The notes beneath the pieces were generated by a model that worked only from the letters and a program-made list of their open reading frames with translations, searched no databases and was not told where the DNA came from. The position numbers were made by a program, and so were the translations under genes. 8,236 nt of DNA from Acidobacteriota bacterium. Lineage in GTDB: Bacteria; Acidobacteriota; Terriglobia; Bryobacterales; Bryobacteraceae. The stretch spans positions 1-8,236 of the forward strand of contig JAJYKC010000081.1 in NCBI GenBank assembly GCA_021788955.1. The letters run 5' to 3'. Below are positions 1-6,327 of this stretch, in pieces (within the stretch, counting starts at the first letter, position 1; the number at the start of each line of letters is the position of its first letter).

Positions 1-1
1 G

Positions 2-382
2 GCGAGCCTGGCAACATTGTTCGGAGTAGTGGCGTTGCTTCTGGCCGCGGTTGGGTTGTATGGCGTGACGGCATATACGGTGGCGCGGAGAACGAACGAG
101 ATCGGGGTGCGCATGGCGCTCGGGGCCGACCGGGCGAAGGTGATTCGCCTCGTGCTCGCAGGCGCATCCGTGCGGGTGGCGCTTGGACTCGGCCTCGGCC
201 TCCCGCTGGCCGTGGCGGCGGGGCGGTTGATCTCCTCGCAGCTATACGGCGTCTCGTTCTGGGACCCGCTGGCGATGCTGGTGGCCGCGGGTGCGCTGGC
301 AGTTTGTTCGCTGGCGGCCGCTTTGATTCCAGCCACTGTGGCTGCCTCGATTGCTCCGATGGATGCGCTTAGGGCGGAGTGA
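2..382 (+). CDS. ABC transporter permease, FtsX/MacB-like (ADOP type), C-terminal fragment
   Basis: This is the last ~126 residues of an integral membrane permease whose start lies left of the window; the frame is open to the left edge. The fragment holds three hydrophobic segments separated by the FtsX-family signature after the first helix: GLYGV, then an R-x-NEIGVRMALGA stretch, which in MacB/FtsX-like permeases forms the cytoplasmic contact to the ATPase. It closes with the PMDALRAE tail typical of this family. MacB-type permeases couple ATP hydrolysis in a partner subunit to mechanical work on the periplasmic side, exporting peptides, drugs or lipoproteins. The long single-gene ADOP version is very common in Acidobacteria, which fits the other families here. 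The substrate cannot be read from this piece. The 3' end overlaps the convergent downstream gene by 14 bases. The family call is secure; the ADOP subtype is inferred. Confidence 0.9.
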   Translation, partial: ASLATLFGVVALLLAAVGLYGVTAYTVARRTNEIGVRMALGADRAKVIRLVLAGASVRVALGLGLGLPLAVAAGRLISSQLYGVSFWDPLAMLVAAGALAVCSLAAALIPATVAASIAPMDALRAE

Positions 383-959
383 AGCGCCGGATTCGGCCGG
401 CACGGGAGTCTTCCATGCCGTGCGGAAACGCGGACAAGCCGATCATGGCCGCAGCAGTCACGGCAAAGTAAAACCCGAGCAGCTTCAAGTCAATATGGGA
501 GCCGGGCCCCAGATGGAGCCAGCGTAAGCCAAGAGCGAGGAACGAGGCGGCAAACGCGAATGACACGATGCCTGCCGAGCCGATCAGCACGGCAGGCGCG
601 CGGCGGCGCATCGTTCGCGCGACATCCAGGTCGAGCAGCGCGGCGCTCAGGGACGCGAGCACGGCGAGAAGCGCGACAGTGAGGATGCCGACTGGAAAAT
701 GATTGGCGAAGAAGCAATAGATGATGCCAAGCCCGCCCAGCGCCACGCCATGCAGTCTTAACGGCCAGGCTTTCGCCGCCACGATCGAGCAGGCGCCCGC
801 AAGCAGAGTCAACCCACCCAGGAGCACGACGGCTCGGCCCCAATTGTGGAAAAATAGCGGGCCATTCGCGCCGGACATCGATAAATAAAGCAGGGCGATA
901 GCCGCGTCAAGAATCGCGCAGAGTGCCAGCAGCAAACCGCTCTTGCCGGGTTGGGGCAT
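369..959 (-). CDS. Six-helix hypothetical membrane protein, possibly HdeD/DUF308-like
   Basis: A 196-residue protein with about six predicted transmembrane helices (near residues 8-27, 42-62, 67-84, 89-110, 122-144 and 158-177). A basic loop, RTMRRR at 115-120, lies between helices 4 and 5, and a short polar tail ends in RRFTPP. The start is well supported: an AAGGAGG ribosome site (966-972, complement) sits six bases before the ATG. Size and helix pattern resemble small HdeD/DUF308-type inner-membrane proteins, but no diagnostic motif was recognised, so that is only a possibility. The gene is read alone on the minus strand, divergent from the PPK2 pair. Its 3' end overlaps the permease gene by 14 bases, so the two converge. 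Function unknown. Confidence 0.75.
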   Translation of the reverse strand: MPQPGKSGLLLALCAILDAAIALLYLSMSGANGPLFFHNWGRAVVLLGGLTLLAGACSIVAAKAWPLRLHGVALGGLGIIYCFFANHFPVGILTVALLAVLASLSAALLDLDVARTMRRRAPAVLIGSAGIVSFAFAASFLALGLRWLHLGPGSHIDLKLLGFYFAVTAAAMIGLSAFPHGMEDSRAGRIRRFTPP

Positions 960-1042
960 GGGATGCCTCCTTGAACTGACACTAGCACTCCACGGCAGAG
1001 CGTGGCGAAATCCGCTAGGCTGGCTGGTGGGTTCGTGATGCC
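960..1042. other. Divergent intergenic region with a short inverted repeat
   Basis: This 83-base gap separates the leftward membrane-protein gene from the rightward PPK2 pair, so promoters for both must lie here or within the coding ends. It contains a perfect 5-bp inverted repeat (CCACG at 990-994, CGTGG at 1001-1005, six-base spacer), which could be a weak operator or chance. No convincing -35/-10 pair was seen. The rightward gene has only a weak purine-rich GGTGGG upstream of its ATG. Confidence 0.3.
966..972 (-). promoter_or_regulatory. Strong Shine-Dalgarno of the membrane-protein gene
   Basis: The complement reads AAGGAGG, a perfect anti-16S match, six bases before the ATG at 959. It fixes the start codon of the leftward membrane-protein gene. 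Confidence 0.8.
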
Positions 1043-1855
1043 ATGCTCGAAAACGTCAATTTGAAGCGTAAGCTTTCGCGCGAAGAGTACGGGGAAGCGC
1101 TGCCGAGACTGCAGAGCCGTCTGTACGATCTCGAAAAGGACTGCTGGGACCACAAGGTGCCCAGCGTGATTCTCTTCGAGGGATGGGATGCAGCAGGCAA
1201 AGGCAGCGCGGTCTCGGCACTTACACAGAGGCTCGATCCGCGCGGGTTCAAGCTGCACTCGATCAACCTGCCACGGACCTTTGAGCAGAGCCGGCCGTGG
1301 CTGTGGCGCTTCTGGCTACGGGCGCCGAACCGGGGCGAGATGGTGATCTTCGATCAGAGTTGGTATCTGCGCCTGATGCGGGAGCGCGTAGAGGGAAGGG
1401 TTCCGGAGGCCGCCTGGCGGGCGGCCTACAGCGACATCCTCGATTTCGAACGAATGCTGGCCGACGACGGAACGGTGATGGTGAAATTCTTCCTGCATAT
1501 CTCGCGGAAGGAACAGAAGCGGCGGTTCGAGGCGATGGAGGCCGATCCGCTGGAGGCTTGGCGGATCACCAAGGAAGACTGGGCGCGGCACAAAAAGTAC
1601 GATCTATATCTTGCCGCAGCCGAGGAGATGCTCGAGCGGACCGAATCGGAGTATGCGCCCTGGACGATCGTCGAAGCAACATCGCGGCGGTGGGCAACGA
1701 AGAGGATTTTCGAAACGATTATCGAGGCGCTGGAAAAGAAGCTCGGAGAGAAGGCCTCGCCCCGGCGCGTATCGGACGACGAAGCCCGTAAGGATGCCGA
1801 CCTGCGAAATGCGATGGCGTCGCTCGAGCCTGCTGAAGCGGAAGGAGAGGCCTGA
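1043..1855 (+). CDS. ppk2: PPK2-family protein, resembling the N-terminal half of polyphosphate:AMP phosphotransferase
   Basis: A 270-residue PPK2-fold protein. PPK2 enzymes move phosphate between polyphosphate and nucleotides in the cytoplasm. Walker A is intact (GWDAAGKGS, residues 47-55, Lys53). The Walker B region is altered: the usual FDRSWYG reads FDQSWYL (103-109), so the conserved Arg becomes Gln105. The EGND motif near the C-terminus reads EATS (211-214), and the lid segment NREKW reads RHKKY (182-186). It aligns to the next protein without gaps over residues 1-230, with about 100 identities by hand count. Residues 235-270 form an extra charged tail. In two-domain class II enzymes the N-terminal domain is degenerate and the C-terminal one catalytic. 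The PLEAWRIT-x-xDW stretch (169-180) looks like that N-terminal domain. Inferred role: structural or regulatory partner, or a weakened kinase. The stop overlaps the next start by one base. Confidence 0.85.
   Translation: MLENVNLKRKLSREEYGEALPRLQSRLYDLEKDCWDHKVPSVILFEGWDAAGKGSAVSALTQRLDPRGFKLHSINLPRTFEQSRPWLWRFWLRAPNRGEMVIFDQSWYLRLMRERVEGRVPEAAWRAAYSDILDFERMLADDGTVMVKFFLHISRKEQKRRFEAMEADPLEAWRITKEDWARHKKYDLYLAAAEEMLERTESEYAPWTIVEATSRRWATKRIFETIIEALEKKLGEKASPRRVSDDEARKDADLRNAMASLEPAEAEGEA
1842..1848 (+). promoter_or_regulatory. Shine-Dalgarno inside the upstream PPK2 gene for the second PPK2 gene
   Basis: AAGGAGA lies six bases before the ATG at 1855, within the last codons of the first PPK2 gene. 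With the TGATG stop/start overlap it indicates translational coupling and supports the second start. Confidence 0.75.
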
Positions 1856-2631
1856 TGCTCGAAACTCTGGACCTCAAGCTGGCGTTGCCCCGTGACAAAT
1901 ACATCACCGAGATCACGCGGCGGCAGATTCAGCTACGAGAACTGGCGTGGCGCGTGTATCTGCAGAAGCGTCCGGTCGTAATCGCTTTTGAGGGATGGGA
2001 CGCGGCGGGCAAGGGCGGCTCGATTAAGCGGATCACAGAGAAAATCGATCCGCGCGGTTACGTGGTGTATCCGATCAGCGCGCCGAACGGGGAGGATAAG
2101 ACCCGGCACTATCTGTACCGGTTCTGGCGCCGGCTGCCCGAACAAGGGCAGATCGCCATCTTCGACCGGTCGTGGTACGGACGCGTATTAGTTGAGCGCG
2201 TGGAGGGTTTCGCGGAGGAAAGCGAGTGGCGGCGGGCTTATAAGGAGATCAATTCCTTCGAACGCCAGCTCGTGGATTTCGGAACGATCGTCGTGAAATT
2301 CTGGGTCCAGATTTCACGCGAGGAGCAGTTGCGGCGATTCGAAGAGCGAAAGCGGATCGGCTATAAGGCATGGAAGCTGACGGATGAGGACTGGCGGAAT
2401 CGGGAGAAGTGGCCGGCGTACGAGGCGGCGGTGGAAGACATGCTGCTGAAAACCAGCACGCGGACGGCGCCTTGGACGCTTGTGGAAGGCAACGATAAGT
2501 ATTGGTCGCGAGTAAAGGTGCTGAGTAAATTGGTCGAGGCGCTTTCCCGCGGGTTGAACTACACGCCCGCAGATCCCCTGAAGCCGAAGAAAACGCCAAA
2601 GCACGCCGCCGCGGCGCGGAAGAAAAAGTAA
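1855..2631 (+). CDS. ppk2: Polyphosphate kinase 2 family enzyme, canonical catalytic domain (PAP C-terminal-half type)
   Basis: A 258-residue PPK2 enzyme predicted to transfer phosphate between polyphosphate and a nucleotide (AMP/ADP or GDP/GTP, depending on class) in the cytoplasm. All hallmark motifs are present: Walker A GWDAAGKGG (47-55, Lys53, Asp49), Walker B FDRSWYGRVLVERVEG (103-118, Asp104, Arg105), the lid segment DEDWRNREKW (177-186) and APWTLVEGNDKYW (205-217). From memory, these stretches match the C-terminal catalytic half of class II PPK2 (polyphosphate:AMP phosphotransferase) especially closely, so AMP phosphorylation to ADP is the best guess. The length is that of a single-domain enzyme. 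The C-terminus carries a lysine-rich tail (PKKTPKH...RKKK, about 243-258) that could bind polyanions; this is inference. The gene is translationally coupled to the PPK2 homologue upstream and converges on the TrpB2 gene 14 bases away. The family is certain; substrate and class are inferred. Confidence 0.93.
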   Translation: MLETLDLKLALPRDKYITEITRRQIQLRELAWRVYLQKRPVVIAFEGWDAAGKGGSIKRITEKIDPRGYVVYPISAPNGEDKTRHYLYRFWRRLPEQGQIAIFDRSWYGRVLVERVEGFAEESEWRRAYKEINSFERQLVDFGTIVVKFWVQISREEQLRRFEERKRIGYKAWKLTDEDWRNREKWPAYEAAVEDMLLKTSTRTAPWTLVEGNDKYWSRVKVLSKLVEALSRGLNYTPADPLKPKKTPKHAAAARKKK

Positions 2632-2645
2632 GTAACTTTCGCCGG

Positions 2646-4010
2646 TCAGGCGGCGCCGACGGGCGGCAGGCCGGCGAGAGCCATGGCGATTTCTTCGTCC
2701 GGGTACTCGTAGTTCTGGAGCTTGCCGGCGTTGTAGTCGATGTAAGCCTGCATGTCGAAGTGCCCGTGGCCGCAAAGGTTGAACAGGATCGAGCGCGAGA
2801 CGCCTTCCTGTTTGCACTTGAGGGCTTCGGCCAGCGCACCGGCGACGGCGTGGTTGGCCTCCGGCGCGGGAACAATTCCTTCGGCGCGGGCGAAATTGAC
2901 CCCGGCGGCGAAGGCCTCGAGTTGCTGGACGTTGGTGGCCTCAATGGCTCCGATGTCGAGCAAATGGCTGACCAGCGGCGCCATCCCGTGATAGCGGAGG
3001 CCGCCGGCATGAATGCCAGGCGGAATGAAGGAACTGCCGAGGGTGTGCATCTTGACCAGCGGGGTGAGGCGCGCGGTATCGCCGAAGTCGTAGGCGAAGC
3101 GGCCGCGCGTGAGACTGGGGCACGCGGCGGGCTCCACGGCGACGACGCGCGTGGACGCCTGTCCGCGGAAGTTGCGCCCGATGAAGGGAAACGCGATGCC
3201 GGCGAAATTGGAACCGCCGCCGGTGCAGCCGACAAGGATCTCCGGATAGTCGCCGGCCATTTCCATCTGCTCGAGGGTTTCGAGGCCGATCACCGTTTGA
3301 TGAAGCAGGACGTGGTTGAGAACGGAGCCGAGAGAGTACTTGGTGTCGGCGTCGCTGGCCGCGACCTCGACGGCTTCGGAGATGGCGATTCCGAGCGAAC
3401 CACGGGAATCGGGATGTTCGGCGAGAATGGACCGGCCGGCTTCGGTTTCGTTGCTGGGGCTGGCCGTGACCGAGGCGCCAAAGGTCTCCATTAGCGCGCG
3501 GCGGTAGGGCTTCTGGTCGTAACTGACGCGGACCATGAAGACCTTGCACTCGATGCCGAAAAAGGCGCAAGCCATCGCGAGGGAAGATCCCCACTGCCCG
3601 GCGCCGGTTTCAGTCGCCAGGCGCTTCGTGCCGGCTTCTTTGTTGTAAAAGGCCTGCGGGACAGCGGTGTTGGGCTTATGCGACCCCGCCGGACTGACGC
3701 CTTCGTATTTGTAATAGATGCGGGCCGGTGTGTCGAGCAGTTTTTCCCACCTCCGGGCGCGAAAAAGAGGCGTGGGGCGCCACTGCCGGTAGACATCGCG
3801 GACCGGGGTGGGAATCTCAATTTCGCGCTCCTGGCTCACTTCCTGCAGAATCAGGCTCATGGGAAAGATCGGCGCCAGGTCGTCGGGACCGATGGGCTGG
3901 AGCGTGCCGGGATGGAGCGGCGGGGAGGCCGGCTTAGGCAGGTCGGAAGCGATGTTGTACCAGGTCTTCGGGATGCGGTTTTCGTCGAGGAGGTATTTAA
4001 CGGATTCCAT
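2646..4010 (-). CDS. trpB: Tryptophan synthase beta chain-like, TrpB2 class, PLP-dependent
   Basis: A 454-residue fold-type II PLP enzyme that should join indole and serine (or a serine derivative) to make tryptophan. Visible landmarks: the PLP lysine in GSHKPNT (Lys112), the catalytic glutamate in [10 protein letters not shown] (Glu134), the phosphate-binding glycine loop GCTGGGSN (261-268) and the C-terminal GHGHFDM (414-420). The long N-terminus (WRPTPL only at 77-82) and the total length favour the TrpB2 group over the ~400-residue TrpB1 that pairs with TrpA. No trpA or other trp gene is adjacent, which fits stand-alone TrpB2 genes used for indole salvage. The ATG at 4010 is chosen; an in-frame TTG at 4016 is the only other start before an in-frame stop (4026-4028). 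No Shine-Dalgarno precedes either. A TrpB-like enzyme acting on another substrate cannot be excluded. Confidence 0.92.
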   Translation of the reverse strand: MESVKYLLDENRIPKTWYNIASDLPKPASPPLHPGTLQPIGPDDLAPIFPMSLILQEVSQEREIEIPTPVRDVYRQWRPTPLFRARRWEKLLDTPARIYYKYEGVSPAGSHKPNTAVPQAFYNKEAGTKRLATETGAGQWGSSLAMACAFFGIECKVFMVRVSYDQKPYRRALMETFGASVTASPSNETEAGRSILAEHPDSRGSLGIAISEAVEVAASDADTKYSLGSVLNHVLLHQTVIGLETLEQMEMAGDYPEILVGCTGGGSNFAGIAFPFIGRNFRGQASTRVVAVEPAACPSLTRGRFAYDFGDTARLTPLVKMHTLGSSFIPPGIHAGGLRYHGMAPLVSHLLDIGAIEATNVQQLEAFAAGVNFARAEGIVPAPEANHAVAGALAEALKCKQEGVSRSILFNLCGHGHFDMQAYIDYNAGKLQNYEYPDEEIAMALAGLPPVGAA

Positions 4011-4016
4011 GGTCAA

Positions 4017-4093
4017 AGGAGCATTCTATCTTCCTTGGGAGAATCGGCGCATGTCCGGCGGCCGGACGGTAACCTTTCTCCGGCAGACTGGTA
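4017..4093. promoter_or_regulatory. Divergent promoter region between trpB2 and the ECF sigma gene
   Basis: This short gap must hold the promoters of both the leftward trpB2 and the rightward sigma-factor operon. On the minus strand TAGAAT (4028-4023) matches the -10 consensus at five of six positions, but no good -35 was seen at 17 bases. A perfect inverted repeat lies at 4053-4067. Neither gene has a recognisable ribosome site. The region is functional by position; the individual elements are tentative. Confidence 0.45.
4053..4067. repeat. Perfect inverted repeat GTCCGG-CGG-CCGGAC
   Basis: Two 6-base arms around a 3-base spacer, located between two divergent genes. It could be a dimeric repressor's operator or a small GC hairpin in the sigma operon's leader. 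No T-run follows, so it is not a typical intrinsic terminator. Confidence 0.5.
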
Positions 4094-4675
4094 ATGAATT
4101 GTGTGAACGATCCATCCGATAACCGGGTGATGGACCGGGTTCGCGAAGGTGAACTGGGGGCGCTCGCCGAGTTGTTTGAGAGGCACCATCGCCCGCTATT
4201 CCGCTATTTCGTGCATCTGGGCGGTGGCAGGGAGACCAGCGAGGACCTGGTGCAAGAGGTGTTTGTCCGCATTCTGAAGTACCGAGCGACGTTTCTTCCC
4301 GGGGCCGATTTTGCGCCGTGGATGTACCAGATCGCCCGGAACACGCATACCGACGCGATGCGCAAGAGGAGGTTTGAAGTGATTCCGGGAGGAGCAAATC
4401 CGGTGATTGACGACGCACCGAGCGGAGAATCCCTGGCCGAGGAGCGGATCGGGAAGCGGCAGGAGACGGCCCTGCTGCGGCGCGCCATGGACGCGCTGCC
4501 GGAAGACAAACGCGAAATTCTGGTGCTGAGCCGCTTTCAGAACCTGAAGTACGAGCAGATCGCGGCGCTGCTCGGTTGCGAGGTGAACACGGTGAAGGTA
4601 CGGGTGTTTCGGGCGGTGCGGGCGTTGGGCCAGGAATACGAGCGGCTGGCGCAGCGGCGGGCATACGGGGCATGA
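4094..4675 (+). CDS. ECF (group 4) sigma-70 family RNA polymerase sigma factor
   Basis: A 193-residue extracytoplasmic-function sigma factor, predicted to direct RNA polymerase to a small set of promoters when released from its anti-sigma. Sigma region 2 spans about residues 24-93, including the core-binding DLVQEVF (51-57) and the FAPWMYQIARNTHTDAMRK stretch (73-91). A linker rich in small and acidic residues follows. Region 4 spans about 126-178, with a helix-turn-helix at YEQIAALLGCEVNTVKVRV (153-171). Regions 1 and 3 are absent, as expected for ECF. The ATG at 4094 lacks a clear ribosome site; a second in-frame ATG at 4130 (Met13) would still leave region 2 intact. The cognate anti-sigma follows after 10 bases and a DUF4097 gene after that. 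Autoregulation is usual for such units but was not demonstrated here. Confidence 0.93.
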   Translation: MNCVNDPSDNRVMDRVREGELGALAELFERHHRPLFRYFVHLGGGRETSEDLVQEVFVRILKYRATFLPGADFAPWMYQIARNTHTDAMRKRRFEVIPGGANPVIDDAPSGESLAEERIGKRQETALLRRAMDALPEDKREILVLSRFQNLKYEQIAALLGCEVNTVKVRVFRAVRALGQEYERLAQRRAYGA

Positions 4676-4685
4676 GGATTTTGCG

Positions 4686-5459
4686 ATGAATTGCGAACAA
4701 GCACAAGCGTATTTCGTAGACCTGTGGCGCGAGGCATTGGATGCGCCGGTGCGAGCGGAACTGGAGCGGCACCTGGCGGAGTGCGAGGACTGCCGGAACG
4801 AGTGCGACGAGGGGCGGCGGACGTGGGAAGCCCTCGGCGAATTGCGGGCGGAGGAACCGTCGGCAAGGCTGCGCACGCGGTTCTACGGCGAATTGCATGA
4901 GGCGGAGCGGCAGCGGCGGCGGCGCGAGCGGATGCGCGGATGGATCGGAAATCCGTGGGTGTCGGCGGCTGCGGCGGTTGTACTGGTCGCCGTTGGAATC
5001 GGCGTGGGGCGGATGACCGCGACGCACGACGACAGCAAGGTGGCAAACCTCCAGCACGAGGTGGCCGACATGCGGCAGTTGATGGCGCTGTCGCTTCTGG
5101 AGCAGCAGTCGGCGAGCGAGCGCCTGCGGGGCGTTTCCTATGCCAGCACGGTCGAAGAGCCGGACAGCGATGTGCGCGACGCGCTGCTACGGACGCTCAA
5201 CTCGGACCCGAACGTGAACGTGCGAATGGCGGCTGTGGACGCACTGCACCGGTTCGCGGGCTCGCCGGAGGTGCGGCAGGGTCTGGCCCGGGCGCTGGCG
5301 CGGGAAGAGTCACCGCTGGTGCAGATCGCGATTTTGGACGAACTGGTTGAGTTGCGGGAGCGGTCGGCGGTGTCGAGTGTAGATCATCTACTCCGTGAGC
5401 CGCAGTTGAATCCGGAAGTACGGCAGCGAGCGGAATGGGCGGTAAGGAGATTGCAATGA
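4686..5459 (+). CDS. Membrane anti-sigma factor: zinc finger, one helix, C-terminal HEAT repeats
   Basis: A 257-residue protein expected to hold the adjacent ECF sigma factor inactive at the inner membrane. The N-terminus has a ZAS/zf-HC2 motif: Cys3, then H29-x3-C33-x2-C36. A very basic stretch (75-84, RQRRRRERMR) precedes a single transmembrane helix (about 92-110). By the positive-inside rule this places the zinc finger in the cytoplasm and the rest outside. Residues 117-147 look like a short coiled coil. Residues 160-257 form about three HEAT-like alpha-helical repeats, e.g. DVRDALLRTLNSDPNVNVR and a terminal PEVRQRAEWAVRRLQ. The external HEAT domain may sense or bind an envelope protein, perhaps the secreted product of the next gene (inference). 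A GAGG ribosome site (4674-4677) precedes the ATG by eight bases. The stop overlaps the next start as ATGA. Confidence 0.88.
   Translation: MNCEQAQAYFVDLWREALDAPVRAELERHLAECEDCRNECDEGRRTWEALGELRAEEPSARLRTRFYGELHEAERQRRRRERMRGWIGNPWVSAAAAVVLVAVGIGVGRMTATHDDSKVANLQHEVADMRQLMALSLLEQQSASERLRGVSYASTVEEPDSDVRDALLRTLNSDPNVNVRMAAVDALHRFAGSPEVRQGLARALAREESPLVQIAILDELVELRERSAVSSVDHLLREPQLNPEVRQRAEWAVRRLQ
5444..5450 (+). promoter_or_regulatory. Shine-Dalgarno for the DUF4097 gene
   Basis: AAGGAGA sits five bases before the ATG at 5456, inside the end of the anti-sigma gene. It selects this start over an upstream in-frame start near 5435, and the protein then begins with a clean signal peptide. Confidence 0.8.
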
Positions 5460-6268
5460 AAACGCGAAATTCGGTTCTTTTCTTTTTTGCGGCGGTATTC
5501 GCCGCGGTGAGCGCGCAGGCGCAGAGCGGCCCGGAGCGGACGACGATCCCCCTCAGCGACCCTTCGCGGCCGGCTACGGTGCAGGTGGAACTGTTCAACG
5601 GGAACATCGAAGTACAGGGCTATAGCGGGAAAGAGATCGCCGTGGAGGCGGACGGCGGGGGCTCGATCCGGAACACGCATCCGCCCGAGCACGCCGACGG
5701 ACTCCGGCGGATCGACGCGAATAGTTCGACCCTGAGCGTGGATCAGGCGGCGAACGTCGTGGCGATCAAGCCAGGCCCATTTGGCAACATCACCCGGCTG
5801 GCGCTGAAGGTGCCGTATTCGAGCATGCTGAAACTGAAAACGCTGAACGGAGACATTACGGTGGACCAGATTTCGGGCGACGCCGAAGTCGAAGCCTTCC
5901 ACGGGACGGTAAAGTTGACGGGGATTTCGGGGGCGGCGCTCGTGCATTCTATGAGTGGGAAGATCAACACGGTCTTCGCGCGGGTGCCGGAGACGAAGGC
6001 CGTCTCGCTTAGCTCGCTCAACGGCGATGTGGACGTCACGCTGCCGGCAACTGCGCGAGTGAACTTGAGGGCGAAAACGGATAACGGCGGCGTGTATACG
6101 GATTTCGATGTGAAGCTGCAGCCGGATTCAGGGATGAAGATCATGACGCGGCACGGGCACGGGCCGGACGGACTCGAGCGGGCAACGGTCGGGACCATCA
6201 ACGGCGGCGGAGCCGAGTTACAACTGACGACGTTCAACGGGAATATCTACATCCGGAAGGCGAAGTGA
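5456..6268 (+). CDS. Secreted DUF4097-type beta-repeat protein of the sigma operon
   Basis: A 270-residue exported protein. MKTRN, a hydrophobic core and the AQA site give a signal peptide, probably cleaved after residue 22. No further membrane helix is present. The mature part consists of short beta-strand repeats around an NG(N/D)I(E/T)V theme: FNGNIEVQGYSG near 47, LNGDITVDQISGDAEV, HGTVKLTGISG, MSGKINT, LNGDVDVTLP and a final FNGNIYIRK. This pattern is typical of DUF4097, a putative adhesin family likely forming a right-handed beta-solenoid. The molecular function is unknown. The gene follows the anti-sigma gene with a 4-base ATGA overlap, so the two are co-translated. The arrangement suggests an envelope protein whose amount or state feeds back on the sigma system (inference). 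Family call good, role unknown. Confidence 0.87.
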   Translation: MKTRNSVLFFFAAVFAAVSAQAQSGPERTTIPLSDPSRPATVQVELFNGNIEVQGYSGKEIAVEADGGGSIRNTHPPEHADGLRRIDANSSTLSVDQAANVVAIKPGPFGNITRLALKVPYSSMLKLKTLNGDITVDQISGDAEVEAFHGTVKLTGISGAALVHSMSGKINTVFARVPETKAVSLSSLNGDVDVTLPATARVNLRAKTDNGGVYTDFDVKLQPDSGMKIMTRHGHGPDGLERATVGTINGGGAELQLTTFNGNIYIRKAK

Positions 6269-6317
6269 GACCAGACGGCCGGGCAGCGTAGGGCGACGTT
6301 CGGGCATCCTAAAACAC

Positions 6318-6323
6318 GGAGGG
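6318..6323 (+). promoter_or_regulatory. Shine-Dalgarno of the DUF429-PdxH gene
   Basis: GGAGGG lies four bases before the ATG at 6328 and supports translation from the DUF429 end of the fusion. The 59-base gap before this gene shows no clear terminator or promoter. Confidence 0.65.
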
Positions 6324-6327
6324 CTGA

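Noticed and set aside
990..1005. Inverted repeat CCACG/CGTGG upstream of the PPK2 pair as an operator or terminator
   Set aside because: Five-base arms with a six-base spacer are expected by chance in GC-rich DNA, and no T-run follows. Noted only within the intergenic entry.
2760..3494. A 244-codon open frame on the plus strand across trpB2, plus a 328-codon minus-strand frame at 2249-3235
   Set aside because: Both lie over well-supported genes, show low-complexity Arg/Ala/Pro/Gly-rich translations with no recognised motif, and are expected shadows in GC-rich DNA.
4026..5057. A 343-codon minus-strand open frame opposite the sigma and anti-sigma genes
   Set aside because: Its translation is Pro/Arg/Ser-rich with no domain, while the plus strand has clear sigma and anti-sigma motifs.
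5435..5455. An upstream in-frame start for the DUF4097 gene, adding MGGKEIA
   Set aside because: The AAGGAGA site lies between this start and the ATG at 5456, and the later start gives a proper signal peptide.
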